Shown here one piece after another: positions 34,126 to 43,170 of a stretch of DNA of 64,000 nucleotides. The stretch is taken from assembly GCF_015690355.1 (NCBI RefSeq), contig NZ_JADPRT010000010.1:62001-126000 (forward strand), read 5' to 3'. Source of the DNA: Streptacidiphilus fuscans (GTDB taxonomy: Bacteria > Actinomycetota > Actinomycetes > Streptomycetales > Streptomycetaceae). Position 1 is the first letter of the stretch, and each line of letters opens with the position of its first letter. The position numbers and the translations under genes were made by a program. Below the pieces are notes generated by a model. That model was given only the letters and a program-made list of their open reading frames with translations. It did no database searches and was not told the DNA's origin.

Positions 34126-35289
34126 TTAGCGGTTCTCCAGAGAGGAGGCGCGCGCGAAGCGCGACGTTGAAAGGGTGGCGGCGGGCGACGGGAGGGCAAA
34201 GCGGACGGCGTCGAGGAAGGCGTCGTTCTCGGCCGGGGTGCCTGCCGTGACCCGGAGCCGTCCGGGCACGCCGTTGTCGCGCACCAGCACGCCCTGATCC
34301 AGGATCGCCTGCCAGACCGCGTGGGTGTCCTCGAAGCGGCCGAACTGGACGAAGTTGGCGTCGGAGTCGGTGACCTCCAGACCCAGCGCGCGCAGTTCGG
34401 TGACGATGCGGTCCCGCTCGGCCTTGAGCCGGTCGACGTAGCCGAGCAGGACGTCGGTGAACTCCAGCGCGGCCAGCGCCGTCGCCTGGGTCACCGCGGA
34501 GAGGTGGTACGGGAGCCGGACCAGCTGGACCGCGTCGACGACGGCGGGCGCGGCGGCGAGGTAGCCCAGGCGCAGCCCGGCCGCGCCGAAGGCCTTGGAC
34601 ATGGTCCGGGTGACCACCAGCAGCGGGCGGCCTTCGAGCAGCGGCAGCAGCGAGGGCTGGTGCGAGAACTCGACGTAGGCCTCGTCGACGATGACCAGCG
34701 TCGGCTTGACGGCCTGGGCGGCGTCGTAGAGGCGCTCCACCGTCTCGCGGGCGACGGCGGTGCCGGTCGGGTTGTTGGGCGAGCAGACGAAGAGCACGTC
34801 CGGACGGTCGGCGGCGAGCACCGCCTCGGCGGAGACGACGTCGATGGTGAAGTCCGGGTTGCGCGGGCCTTCGATCCAGCCGGTGCCGGTGCCGCGCGAG
34901 ATCAGGTCGTGCATCTGGTACGTCGGCGCGAAGCCGAGCGCGGTGCGCCCCGGGCCGCCGAAGGTCTGCAGCAGCTGCTGGATGATCTCGTTCGAGCCGT
35001 TGGCGGCCCACACCTGCTCGGTGCTGACGGCGTGTCCGGTGGAGGCGGACAGGTAGCCGGCCAGCGCGGTGCGCAGCTCGATCGCGTCGCGGTCCGGGTA
35101 GCGGTTGAGGTCGCGGGCGGCCTCGGCGACGCGCTCCGCGATCCGGGCGACCAGCGCGTCCGGGAGGGAGTACGGGTTCTCGTTGGTGTTGAGCAGCACG
35201 GGCACGTGCAACTGCGGTGCGCCGTACGGGGACTTGCCCTTGAGCTCGTCGCGGATGGGCAGGTCGTCGATGTTCCTGATGTCACTCAC
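34126..35289 (-). CDS. hisC: Histidinol-phosphate aminotransferase
   Basis: HisC, 387 residues, a fold-type I PLP enzyme that transfers the amino group of glutamate to imidazole acetol phosphate. The PLP-lysine is in TRTMSKAFGAAGLRLGY (about 232). The motif SPNNPTG (about 168-174) and the C-terminal substrate-binding Arg region are present. GTG start overlaps the hisD stop by 4 bp. Confidence 0.96.
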   Translation of the reverse strand: MSDIRNIDDLPIRDELKGKSPYGAPQLHVPVLLNTNENPYSLPDALVARIAERVAEAARDLNRYPDRDAIELRTALAGYLSASTGHAVSTEQVWAANGSNEIIQQLLQTFGGPGRTALGFAPTYQMHDLISRGTGTGWIEGPRNPDFTIDVVSAEAVLAADRPDVLFVCSPNNPTGTAVARETVERLYDAAQAVKPTLVIVDEAYVEFSHQPSLLPLLEGRPLLVVTRTMSKAFGAAGLRLGYLAAAPAVVDAVQLVRLPYHLSAVTQATALAALEFTDVLLGYVDRLKAERDRIVTELRALGLEVTDSDANFVQFGRFEDTHAVWQAILDQGVLVRDNGVPGRLRVTAGTPAENDAFLDAVRFALPSPAATLSTSRFARASSLENR

Positions 35290-36593
35290 TGATTGGGTAC
35301 CGTCCAGTCGAAGCGGGCACGGATGGCGTCACCGTGGCCCGGCAGGTCCTCTGCGTTGGCGAGCGTGACCACGTGCCCGGCTACCTCGGCCAGCGCGTCG
35401 CGGTCGTAACTCACCACATGGATGCCACGCAGGAAGGACTGGACGGAGAGTCCCGAGGAGTGGCAGGCACATCCGCCGGTCGGCAGGACGTGGTTGGAAC
35501 CGGCCGCGTAGTCGCCCAGCGAGACGGGCGCGTACGGGCCGACGAAGACCGCGCCCGCGTTGACCACGCGTGCGGCGACCGCCTCGGCGTCGGCGGTCTG
35601 GATCTCCAGGTGCTCGGCGCCGTAGGCGTTGACCACCTCGAGGCCCTGTTCCAGGTCGCGGACCAGCACGATGCCGGACTGCGGGCCACCGAGCGCGGTG
35701 GCGATGCGCTCGCTGTGCTTGGTCGCCTCGACCTGCCCGGGCAGCTCGCGCTCGACGGCCTCGGCCAGCTGGACCGAGTCGGTGACCAGGATCGAGGCGG
35801 CCATCGGGTCGTGCTCGGCCTGGCTGATCAGGTCGGCGGCCACGTGGCGGGCGTCGGCGGTCGCGTCGGCGAGGACCATGATCTCGGTCGGTCCGGCCTC
35901 GGCGTCGATGCCGATCCGGCCCTTGAGCAGGCGCTTGGCGGCGGCGACCCAGATGTTGCCCGGGCCGGTGACCAGGTTGACCGGACGGCACTCCCCCGCG
36001 CCGTAGGCGAACATGGCGATCGCCTGGGCGCCGCCGACGGCGTAGACCTCGTCGACGCCGAGCAGCGCGCACGCCGCCAGGATGGTCGGGTGCGGCAGGC
36101 CGCCGAACTCCTTCTGCGGCGGCGAGGTGACGGCCAGCGAGGGGACGCCGGCCTCCTGCGCCGGGACGACGTTCATGACGACGGACGACGGGTAGACGGC
36201 CAGACCGCCCGGCACGTAGAGGCCGACGCGCTCGACCGGGACCCAGCGCTCGGTGACCGAGCCACCGGGGACGACCTGGGTGGTGTGATCGGTGCGGCGC
36301 TGTTCGCGGTGGACCAGGCGGGCGCGGCGGATCGACTCCTCCAACGCGGCCCGGACGGCGGGGTCGAGCGTCTCCAAAGCGGCGGTGATGGCCGCCTTCG
36401 GGACGCGGATGTCGGTCAGTCGAACCCCGTCGAAACGCTCCGTGATCTCGATCAGCGCCTCGACGCCACGATGGTGGACGTCCTCGCAGATCGGCCGCAC
36501 CTTCGCCAGGGCGGCCTCGACGTCGAGCTCGGCGCGCGGCAGCAGCCCGCGCGGGTCTTCGGTGGAGCCTCGGAGGTCGATTCGCGAAATCAC
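35286..36593 (-). CDS. hisD: Histidinol dehydrogenase
   Basis: HisD, 435 residues, the zinc enzyme of the last two histidine steps. NAD- and zinc-site sequences are visible: YVPGGLAVYPSSV, VTGPGNIWVAAAK, AGPTEIMVLAD and SAEHDP-type (ISQAEHDPMAAS), and HVLPTGGCA. The GTG at 36593 gives the family's normal N-terminus (VISRIDLRG); the open frame upstream is non-coding. First gene of the his operon. A 17-bp palindrome lies about 40 bp upstream. Confidence 0.96.
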   Translation of the reverse strand: MISRIDLRGSTEDPRGLLPRAELDVEAALAKVRPICEDVHHRGVEALIEITERFDGVRLTDIRVPKAAITAALETLDPAVRAALEESIRRARLVHREQRRTDHTTQVVPGGSVTERWVPVERVGLYVPGGLAVYPSSVVMNVVPAQEAGVPSLAVTSPPQKEFGGLPHPTILAACALLGVDEVYAVGGAQAIAMFAYGAGECRPVNLVTGPGNIWVAAAKRLLKGRIGIDAEAGPTEIMVLADATADARHVAADLISQAEHDPMAASILVTDSVQLAEAVERELPGQVEATKHSERIATALGGPQSGIVLVRDLEQGLEVVNAYGAEHLEIQTADAEAVAARVVNAGAVFVGPYAPVSLGDYAAGSNHVLPTGGCACHSSGLSVQSFLRGIHVVSYDRDALAEVAGHVVTLANAEDLPGHGDAIRARFDWTVPNQ

Positions 36594-37001
36594 GTTGTCA
36601 AGTCTAGAGAACGGAAGAAACGGACGTGGTCCCGTATCACTCTCTGATACCTGCGGTGAGACGGGCGGTGACCTTGCCCCAGCTGCGCAGCTACCCGTTC
36701 GGCCGCCCCGGACTCGCTGCGGAGCCCCGGGCGCGTCAGCGTGGGAGAGGCTCCCGGGCCCACGGAGGGCGGCACAACCGACCGTGGGCCGGGGCCCTGC
36801 GAGCGCCCGTACCGGAGAGCTGCCCCGAGCGCGACCCGGTACGGGCACCGCGAGGACGGCGTCCGCGGCGGACCCACAGCGCCGCAGACCCTAGCGCCGC
36901 AGCCCCATACGCACAGATGTGCTCATAAGTCTGCTCATCCACGTGCGCAGCGATGCGCAGAGCTGCACGCCGACTCGGGAGTAGCCCGTAATCTTGCGCA
37001 C
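36594..37001. other. Divergent promoter region between hisD and LON-domain gene
   Basis: 408 bp without a supportable gene. It contains the hisD palindrome at 36634-36650, direct repeats TGCTCAT (36920, 36932) and TGCGCAG (36944, 36954; spaced 10 bp), and a TAATCT -10 box at 36989-36994 that ends seven bases before the GTG of the LON-domain gene, predicting a leaderless mRNA. The middle part (36660-36900) is very GC-rich and shows nothing clear. Confidence 0.5.
36634..36650 (-). promoter_or_regulatory. Palindromic operator candidate of his operon
   Basis: GTATCA-CTCTC-TGATAC, a perfect 6-5-6 inverted repeat, 41-57 bp before the hisD start. It is one of the few AT-containing stretches in the region. 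The cognate regulator is unknown. Confidence 0.5.
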
Positions 37002-37712
37002 GTGACGGAACGGCTGCCCCTCTTCCCGCTGGGTTCGGTGCTCTACCCAGGTCTGGTGCTCCCCCTGCATGTCTTCGAGGAGCGCTACCGGCGGCTGATG
37101 GCCGATCTGACGGCCGGGCCGGAACCGCACCGCTTCGGCGTGGTGGCGATCCGGGACGGACGCGAGGTCGCCCCGACCGGCGCGGACGCCGAGTCACCGG
37201 CCCTGGCGGGCCTCGGTCCGGACCCGCACCGCGCCCTGTTCGAGATGGGCTGCGTCGCAGAGATCGCGCAGCTGCAGTCGCACGCCGACGGTCGGTTCGA
37301 GCTGCTGGCGACGGGGACCACCCGCTTCCGCATCCTCTCCATCGACGCGACCGGCCCGTACCTGACGGCCGAGGTCGAGACGGTCGAGGAGCAGACCGGC
37401 CCGGAGGCCAAGGTGCTCGCGGCCGGCGTCGAGCGGATCTTCCGCGCCTACCAGAAGCGTCTGGCGGGTGCGCGCGAGAGCAGCGTCTCCGGCACGCAGG
37501 AGCTGCCGGACGACCCGAACATCCTCTCCTACCTGGTCGCGGCGGCGTCGGTGCTGGACACCCACGACAAGCAGCGACTGCTGGCCGCCGAGACCGCGAG
37601 CGACCGGCTCCGCGCCGAGCTGCGCCTGCTGCGCCGCGAGGCGGCGGTCCTGGCCAAGCTCCCCTCCCTCCCGGCGGTGGAGCTGACCCGGCAGGCCTTC
37701 AACCCGAACTGA
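37002..37712 (+). CDS. LON substrate-binding-domain protein
   Basis: A 236-residue protein made of the LON N-terminal substrate-recognition domain (LPLFPLGSVLYPGLVLPLHVFEERYR at 4-29), with a helical C-terminal part. It lacks the AAA+ and protease domains of Lon. Such stand-alone proteins are of unknown function; they may act as adaptors or chaperone-like binders. Starts with GTG at 37002 behind a TAATCT box, so probably leaderless. Confidence 0.9.
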   Translation: MTERLPLFPLGSVLYPGLVLPLHVFEERYRRLMADLTAGPEPHRFGVVAIRDGREVAPTGADAESPALAGLGPDPHRALFEMGCVAEIAQLQSHADGRFELLATGTTRFRILSIDATGPYLTAEVETVEEQTGPEAKVLAAGVERIFRAYQKRLAGARESSVSGTQELPDDPNILSYLVAAASVLDTHDKQRLLAAETASDRLRAELRLLRREAAVLAKLPSLPAVELTRQAFNPN

Positions 37713-37741
37713 CGCGCAATCAGGAAGAGCTCAGGAAGCGC

Positions 37742-38236
37742 ATGGCGAAGAAGGCGAAGGGCGGACAGGGCACCCCGGCGACGGTGGCCCTGGACCGGGC
37801 CGAAGTGGCGTACTCGGTCCACGCCTACGCGCACGACCCCTCCGCCGAGTCCTACGGCGGTGAGGCCGCCGAGGCGTTGGGCGTGGCGCCCGACCGGGTC
37901 TTCAAGACCCTGGTCGCGGAGGTCGACGGCGCGCTGGTGGTGGGCGTGGTCCCGGTGGCCGGGCAGCTGGACCTGAAGGCGCTCGCCTCCGCCGTCGGCG
38001 GCAAGCGGGCGTCGATGGCCGACCCGGCCGCGGCCGAGCGCAGCAGCGGCTATGTGCGCGGCGGCATCTCGCCGCTCGGGCAGCGCAAGCCGCTGCGTAC
38101 GGTCGTGGACTCCACGGCGCTGGACCACCCGACGGTCTTCGTCTCGGCCGGCCGCCGCGGCCTGGAGGTCGAGCTCCCCGCGCAGGCCCTCGCCGACCTC
38201 ACCGGCGCGCTGTTCGCGCCGATCGGACGCGGCTGA
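37742..38236 (+). CDS. ybaK: YbaK/EbsC-type Cys-tRNA(Pro) deacylase
   Basis: A 164-residue protein of the YbaK family, which removes cysteine mischarged on tRNA-Pro. The catalytic Lys is in DRVFKTLVAEVDG (about 58), and the GGISPLGQRK motif (about 104-113) is present. It follows the LON-domain gene by 29 bp and probably shares its transcript. Confidence 0.93.
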   Translation: MAKKAKGGQGTPATVALDRAEVAYSVHAYAHDPSAESYGGEAAEALGVAPDRVFKTLVAEVDGALVVGVVPVAGQLDLKALASAVGGKRASMADPAAAERSSGYVRGGISPLGQRKPLRTVVDSTALDHPTVFVSAGRRGLEVELPAQALADLTGALFAPIGRG

Positions 38237-38261
38237 GAAGTGCTCCGGGCCTCGTCGACGT

Positions 38262-39422
38262 TCAGTGCCTGCGGCGCGGACGACGGCGGCGGGCGGTGAC
38301 CACGGCCCCGACACCCGCTCCCACCGCGACGAGGCCGAGCATGGCCGCCGCGAGCGGACTGCGCGAGGCGCCGGTGTCCGCCAGGTCGTCCCCGCCCTCC
38401 CTGGTCGGCGAGGGGCCGGGCTCGCCGGTCCAGCTCGGCTCGCTGGTCCAGCTCGGCTCGTCGGTCCGGTCGGAGGTGGAGGGGTCGGGACTGGGACTGG
38501 GATGCGGGCTGTGCGTGGGGCGCTCCGTCGTCCCCGTCTCCGTCTCCGTCACGGTCGGGGTGGGCGGAGGCGGCGGTGGGGTCGGCTCGTTCTCGCCCGT
38601 CGGCGACGGGCTGAGGGAGAAGAACGAGGCGGACGACGTGGGCGTCGGCGTCGGTGACTGCACCTGGCAGTCGGCGTGCACCTCACCGAGCCGCACCGCG
38701 CTGATCGGCCCGTCGTAGACCTGCGCACCCGCGGTGTCGTTGAGGACGCCGGAGACGGTGATGTCGAGCCATGCCTCGGCCGTGTACTGCCGCACGGCCG
38801 ATCCGGAGTTCGGGTCCTGGTGCGGCGTGACGGTCACCGTCAGCGTGCTGGGCCCGATGTCGGTACGGCCCAGGTCGGCGCCCGTGATCGGGACCTGGGT
38901 GGTGCCGACCCCGACGTGGTGGCCGAGGACACTGATCCGCGCCGAGTTCGAGCGGTTGTAGGCGAGTGCCCACGGGCCCACGGGCGGCGGCACGCACTCC
39001 GCGTAGGAGTCGAACGAACCGACCGAGGCGACCACCCTGATCAGGTTCTTCGAGCGGTAGTACACGTCCAGCGCGGTCAGCTGGGCCTGCGCGGAGTGCT
39101 TCGAGGAGGACGCCGCGGTCCGGGCGACCTGGGTCGCGACGCTGATGCGTCCGAGCATCCCGTCCGGGTCGCTGAAGTCACCGGGGTCGTCCTGGCCCTC
39201 GGCGGCGCTGACCGCCGTGCCGTAGGCACCCGTGTAGGCCGTCAACCCGAGCGCGTCGACCTGACTGTCCGTCAGCCTCACCAGCGTCGCCCGCGCCGGA
39301 TCGCCCGTCACGGCGACGGCGGACAGACGCGAGACCGGGAGGGCAAGCAGGGCCGCGGCCGCGGCGAGGGTGGCCGTTCCGGCCAGGGCGAGCGTGGGAA
39401 CCGAGCGGTTCTGCAGGATCAC
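38262..39422 (-). CDS. Sortase-anchored (LAxTG) surface protein of unknown function
   Basis: A 386-residue exported protein. After a signal peptide (about 10-35) comes a globular ectodomain (about 40-240) with no family I recognise, then a Ser/Pro/Thr/Glu-rich stalk (about 250-345) with an EPSWT repeat encoded by an 18-bp tandem repeat. The C-terminus has LADTG, a membrane segment and an Arg-rich tail, a sortase sorting signal of the LAxTG type used by class E sortases. It is thus predicted to be covalently bound to peptidoglycan. The GTG at 39422 is preferred; a start at 39482 would place 20 odd residues, including two cysteines, before the signal. Confidence 0.78.
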   Translation of the reverse strand: MILQNRSVPTLALAGTATLAAAAALLALPVSRLSAVAVTGDPARATLVRLTDSQVDALGLTAYTGAYGTAVSAAEGQDDPGDFSDPDGMLGRISVATQVARTAASSSKHSAQAQLTALDVYYRSKNLIRVVASVGSFDSYAECVPPPVGPWALAYNRSNSARISVLGHHVGVGTTQVPITGADLGRTDIGPSTLTVTVTPHQDPNSGSAVRQYTAEAWLDITVSGVLNDTAGAQVYDGPISAVRLGEVHADCQVQSPTPTPTSSASFFSLSPSPTGENEPTPPPPPPTPTVTETETGTTERPTHSPHPSPSPDPSTSDRTDEPSWTSEPSWTGEPGPSPTREGGDDLADTGASRSPLAAAMLGLVAVGAGVGAVVTARRRRPRRRH

Positions 39423-39521
39423 GCGGAAGAGATACCAGGGCGATTCAGGACAATCCGACGATCGAGCGCACGCCACGCGCATCGTCCCCGATTTGCCGCA
39501 ACCGGGCCGGGCGTCCCGGGT

Positions 39522-40280
39522 TCAGGACACCGTGACCTGGACCGGCGACGTCGTCACCGGCATCGACCAGTACCTGCCCTGGTAGACCCAGGCATAGGTG
39601 CCGGTCCCGGTGACCTTGACCGACGCGGACATGTAGCCCTGGCTGTCCGTTGTGGTCTTTTTCACGGTCTGCCACGTCGAGCCGCCCTGCGGCTTGAAGC
39701 AGAGCAGCACCGGCTGGCCGGTGTTCGGCACCCAGAGCTGCGTCTGCCAGTCGGGCTGCTGCAACTGGCCCTCGACCTCGATCGGCTGGCCCGTGCTGGC
39801 GGTCGGCGGGACGCCGGTGATGACGGCCGAGGCGGACTTCTTGATGAAGAAGTCGCCCGCCGTGTCCGACTCGAAGTGGTCGCCGTCGTTGGCGTTGGCC
39901 GTGGCCTCCACGTGCCACTGACCTGCCATGTCGTCGAAGAGCTGCTCTTTGGCGATGTCGACGGAGACGGTCCCGGTGCAGACCGAGACCTCCTTGTTCT
40001 TGGCCACGCAGGTGGTCGACGAGGGGCGCAGCACGCCGTAGTTGCCGCCCCAGATCCCGATCTTGTCGACCGACTTGATCCCGGACTTGTCCTTCGCCGT
40101 GACCGCGAAGGTGAAGCTGGTGCGGTCCGTCGGCCCGAGCACCACCGGCTTCCCGCCGTTGACCTCGACGGAGACGATCCGGGTGTCCCCGCTGGTCTGC
40201 TTCTGCCCGATGGAGGGCAGCACTATCCCGCCCACCGCGAGCACTCCGGACACCACCAGGAGCACGGACCTTCTGCGCAT
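39522..40280 (-). CDS. Secreted protein with Ig-like repeats, unknown function
   Basis: A 252-residue exported protein. The ATG at 40280 follows GGAAGAGGAAG and begins a short signal peptide or anchor (MRRRS then a Leu/Val core to about 22). The rest is beta-rich, with two domain-like parts: residues about 30-150 (two cysteines, Thr/Ser-rich strands) and about 155-250 (PTASTGQPIEVEGQL to the end), which looks like an Ig-like or surface-repeat fold. No catalytic motif is seen. It is separated by 99 bp from the LAxTG surface protein and may be co-transcribed with it. Confidence 0.72.
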   Translation of the reverse strand: MRRRSVLLVVSGVLAVGGIVLPSIGQKQTSGDTRIVSVEVNGGKPVVLGPTDRTSFTFAVTAKDKSGIKSVDKIGIWGGNYGVLRPSSTTCVAKNKEVSVCTGTVSVDIAKEQLFDDMAGQWHVEATANANDGDHFESDTAGDFFIKKSASAVITGVPPTASTGQPIEVEGQLQQPDWQTQLWVPNTGQPVLLCFKPQGGSTWQTVKKTTTDSQGYMSASVKVTGTGTYAWVYQGRYWSMPVTTSPVQVTVS

Positions 40281-40504
40281 CTTCCTCTTCCAAACGGCTC
40301 GACCCGGCCCCATTGTCCCCGACCGGCCCCCATTGTCGCCGAACGCGGGAAGGAACCGTCCACCCCTGCCGACATCACCGGCCGCCTCCGGCGTAGGCTT
40401 TCCGACGGCCCGCAGCACCAACCACGCACAGCGCCGGCGAACCGCAGCGCCGCCCGCAGCACAGCGAGACCCCACACAGAGATCCCGGGCCGGTGAGGGA
40501 GCAC

Positions 40505-41512
40505 GTGAACACGGTGGCAACACCGCAGCCGACGCCGCTCGGCACGGCCACACCCTGCTGCTCGGTGCGGGACCTGGTGAAGACGTACCGGGTCGGCCGG
40601 GGCGCGAACGCCACCGAGGTACGCGCCAACGCCGGGATCTCGCTGGAGATCCGCCGCGGCGAGGTCTTCGGCCTGCTGGGCCCCAACGGTGCGGGCAAGT
40701 CGACGCTGGTCCGTCAGCTCACCGGTCTGCTGCGTCCGGACTCCGGCAGCGTCGAGATCCTCGGCCACGACATCGTGCGCCACCCCGACCGTGCCGCGCG
40801 GCTGCTCGCCTACCTCGGCCAGGAGTCGACCGCGCTCGACGAGCTGACCGTGCACCTGGCCGTCGAGACCACCGCCCGGCTGCGCGGCCTCGGTACCGCC
40901 GACGCCCGGCAGGCCACCGCCGACGTGATCGACGAGCTGGCCCTCGGCCCGATCGCCTCCCGCCCGCTGGCCAAGCTCTCCGGCGGCCAGCGCCGCCTCG
41001 CCTGCTTCGGCGCGGCGCTCGTCGGCGCGCGCCCGCTGCTGGTGCTGGACGAGCCGACCACCGGCATGGACCCGATCGCCCGCCGCGCCGTCTGGTCCGC
41101 GGTCGACCGGCGACGCGCCGCCGACGGCACCACGGTGCTGCTGGTCACCCACAACGTGATCGAGGCGGAGACGGTGCTGGACCGCGTCGCCGTGGTCGAC
41201 GAGGGCCGGATCATCGCGTGCGACACCCCCGGCGGCCTCAAGGCGATGGTCGACGGCGACGTCCGGCTCGACCTGGTCTGGCGCGAGGAGGCCCCCACCG
41301 ACCTGCCCGTGGTCGCCGAGCTGTCCCGTCGGGCCGCCGTCAACGGTCGCCGCTGGACCGTCCGCACCGACCCGGACGACGCCCGCGAGCTGGTCGCCCA
41401 GGTGACCGGCGGTCCGGCCTTCGCGGCGCTGGACGACTTCTCGCTCAGCACACCCAGTCTTGAGGACGTCTACCTGCTGCTCGGCGGCCGACACGAGGGG
41501 TTCGAGAAGTGA
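40505..41512 (+). CDS. ABC-2 type transporter ATP-binding protein
   Basis: A drug/natural-product-type ABC ATPase, 335 residues. Walker A GPNGAGKST (about 58-66), signature LSGGQRR, Walker B LLVLDEPTTGMDP and H-loop LVTHN are intact, followed by the accessory C-terminal domain usual in DrrA/CcmA-like ATPases. The start is uncertain: GTG codons at 40493, 40505 and 40514 are in frame; 40505 has AGGGAG just upstream. Its stop overlaps the permease start by 4 bp, forming a two-gene exporter. Confidence 0.92.
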   Translation: MNTVATPQPTPLGTATPCCSVRDLVKTYRVGRGANATEVRANAGISLEIRRGEVFGLLGPNGAGKSTLVRQLTGLLRPDSGSVEILGHDIVRHPDRAARLLAYLGQESTALDELTVHLAVETTARLRGLGTADARQATADVIDELALGPIASRPLAKLSGGQRRLACFGAALVGARPLLVLDEPTTGMDPIARRAVWSAVDRRRAADGTTVLLVTHNVIEAETVLDRVAVVDEGRIIACDTPGGLKAMVDGDVRLDLVWREEAPTDLPVVAELSRRAAVNGRRWTVRTDPDDARELVAQVTGGPAFAALDDFSLSTPSLEDVYLLLGGRHEGFEK

Positions 41513-42390
41513 GCGCGACCACCGCCACCACCGCCACGGCCGCCACCGCCACCACGGCCGCCACGTCGAATCCGGTCGACAGGAGCGACGCCGTGGCCCC
41601 GACCGTCACCGGCACCCCCGAAGCAGCCTTCCCGCTCGCGCCGCGCGCCTCCGTGCTGCCCGCGCTGAACGCGGTCTACCGGGCCCAGCTCTCCCGGGCC
41701 AAGGTGGCCCGGATCCCGCTGATGTTCGTGGCGACCTTCCAGTCGCTGGGCATCCTGATCATGATGCGCGGCGTCGTCGGCGCGCACGACACCGAGGCGG
41801 CGCAGGACGTCGTGGCCGGCTCCGCGGTGCTGGTGGTCGCCTTCGTGGCGCTCAACCTGCTGTCGCAGTACTTCGGCAAGCTGCGCGCGACCGGCGGCCT
41901 CGACCACTACGCGACGCTGCCGGTCCCCGCCGCGTCGGTGGTGCTGGGGACGGCCGCGGCGTACGCGTCCTTCACCGTGCCCGGGACGGTCGTGACCGCG
42001 GCCGTCGGCTGCGCGATGTTCCAACTCCCCTGGGTGCACGTGTGGATCGTGCTGGCGGTGATCCCGCTGGCGGGCGCGGCGCTGGCCGGGGTCGGCGCGG
42101 CGTGCGGGCTGCTCGCTCCGAAGCAGGAGATCGCCACGCTGCTGGGCCAGCTCGGCATGTCCGCCGCGCTGCTGCTCGGTGTGCTGCCCGCGAGCCACAT
42201 GCCGGAGGCGATCCAGTGGCTGCGCGACCTGCTCCCCTCCACGTACGGCGTCGAGGCCTTCGCCCGGAGCTTCGCGGCACGCCCGGACTGGACGGCGGTC
42301 GTCGTCGACCTGGTCGTCTGCGGCCTGGTCGGGGTGCTCTCGCTGGCCGTCTCCACCTGGGCCTACCGCAAGGCCGCGACCCGGGCGTGA
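41509..42390 (+). CDS. ABC-2 type transporter permease
   Basis: A 293-residue permease with six membrane segments (about 68-86, 102-120, 140-165, 170-195, 205-225, 265-285) partnering the upstream ATPase. The GTG start overlaps the ATPase stop. The first 20 residues are an Ala/Thr low-complexity run encoded by near-tandem GCC/ACC triplets. Export substrate unknown. Confidence 0.88.
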   Translation: MSATTATTATAATATTAATSNPVDRSDAVAPTVTGTPEAAFPLAPRASVLPALNAVYRAQLSRAKVARIPLMFVATFQSLGILIMMRGVVGAHDTEAAQDVVAGSAVLVVAFVALNLLSQYFGKLRATGGLDHYATLPVPAASVVLGTAAAYASFTVPGTVVTAAVGCAMFQLPWVHVWIVLAVIPLAGAALAGVGAACGLLAPKQEIATLLGQLGMSAALLLGVLPASHMPEAIQWLRDLLPSTYGVEAFARSFAARPDWTAVVVDLVVCGLVGVLSLAVSTWAYRKAATRA

Positions 42391-42449
42391 GTCGGGCGTA
42401 GGTCGGCCGCGAGCCGGGCGTGAGTCGGACGTAAGAGCTAGCGTGAGTC
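42381..42449. repeat. Short imperfect direct repeats after ABC permease
   Basis: CCGGGCGTGAGTCGG occurs at 42381-42395 and 42414-42428 (33-bp period), with shortened versions between and a third GCGTGAGTC at 42441. The first copy contains the permease stop codon. Confidence 0.7.
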
Positions 42450-42510
42450 ATGGGCCCTGTCCCACGGTCCCGTTCGGGCGACAGGCGAGCGGACGTGCGA
42501 CCATGTCCCG

Positions 42511-43170
42511 GTGACCGCACCCAACGCCCCTGAGACACCCCAGGGTCCCCACCCGCAGTCGGCCGGTCCGGTCGAGCCGCCCACGCAGTGGACCCTGCCC
42601 GCCGAGCCGGCCAAGCCGCCGCGCGAGATCAAGCGGGAGATCCTGACCGGCGCCGCCCTCGTCCTGGGCTCGGCCCTGGTCGGGCTGCTCTTCGGGCTGT
42701 TGTGGCACACCTTCGCCCCCAAGGTCCCGCTCTACTCCGACGGCAGCGCCGTCTACCTGCGCGACCCCGAGGGCGAGCAGCAGATCGCCGCGGACGGCAC
42801 CTTCGCGATCATCGGGGCCTGCTTCGGCATCGTGGCCGGAGTGATCGCGTACCTGATCACCAAGAAGCGCCACGGCGGGATCAGCGTCCCGATCGGGCTG
42901 ACGCTCGGGGGGCTGGCGGCGAGTTGGATCGCCTGGCAACTGGGTATCCATCTCGACAGCAAGTCGATCATCGCTCTGGCCCAGTCCACCAAGGTCGGCC
43001 AGAACTTCCCGCGCCCGCTGGCGCTGGGGGCGAAGTCCACCCTGGTGGTCTGGCCGATGGCGGCACTGCTGACCCTGGTGGCCGCCACCTCCCTCTTCAC
43101 GCCCCGCGACGGGCACCCCGAGGCGGAAGCGGCCGGCAGCGCCCCCGCCCGCTCCCAGCCGGAGGAGTAA
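42511..43170 (+). CDS. DUF2567 family membrane protein
   Basis: A 219-residue protein. Residues 1-40 are Pro-rich and cytoplasmic, followed by four membrane segments (about 47-67, 95-115, 124-142, 180-198) with an external loop. It matches the actinobacterial DUF2567 family; function unknown. GTG start. Its end GGAGGAGTAA provides the ribosome-binding site of the downstream M14 peptidase gene, so the two are likely coupled. Confidence 0.82.
   Translation: MTAPNAPETPQGPHPQSAGPVEPPTQWTLPAEPAKPPREIKREILTGAALVLGSALVGLLFGLLWHTFAPKVPLYSDGSAVYLRDPEGEQQIAADGTFAIIGACFGIVAGVIAYLITKKRHGGISVPIGLTLGGLAASWIAWQLGIHLDSKSIIALAQSTKVGQNFPRPLALGAKSTLVVWPMAALLTLVAATSLFTPRDGHPEAEAAGSAPARSQPEE

Noticed and set aside
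34124..35011. HisC-HisB fusion suggested by a continuous frame
   Set aside because: The upstream part is hisC read in a wrong frame; hisB begins at 34123 with the normal N-terminus.
40380..40500. Longer N-terminus for the secreted protein ending at 39522 (start at 40553)
   Set aside because: The extension is Arg/Ala/Cys-rich, overlaps the divergent ABC gene, and precedes a good ribosome-binding site and signal peptide at 40280.
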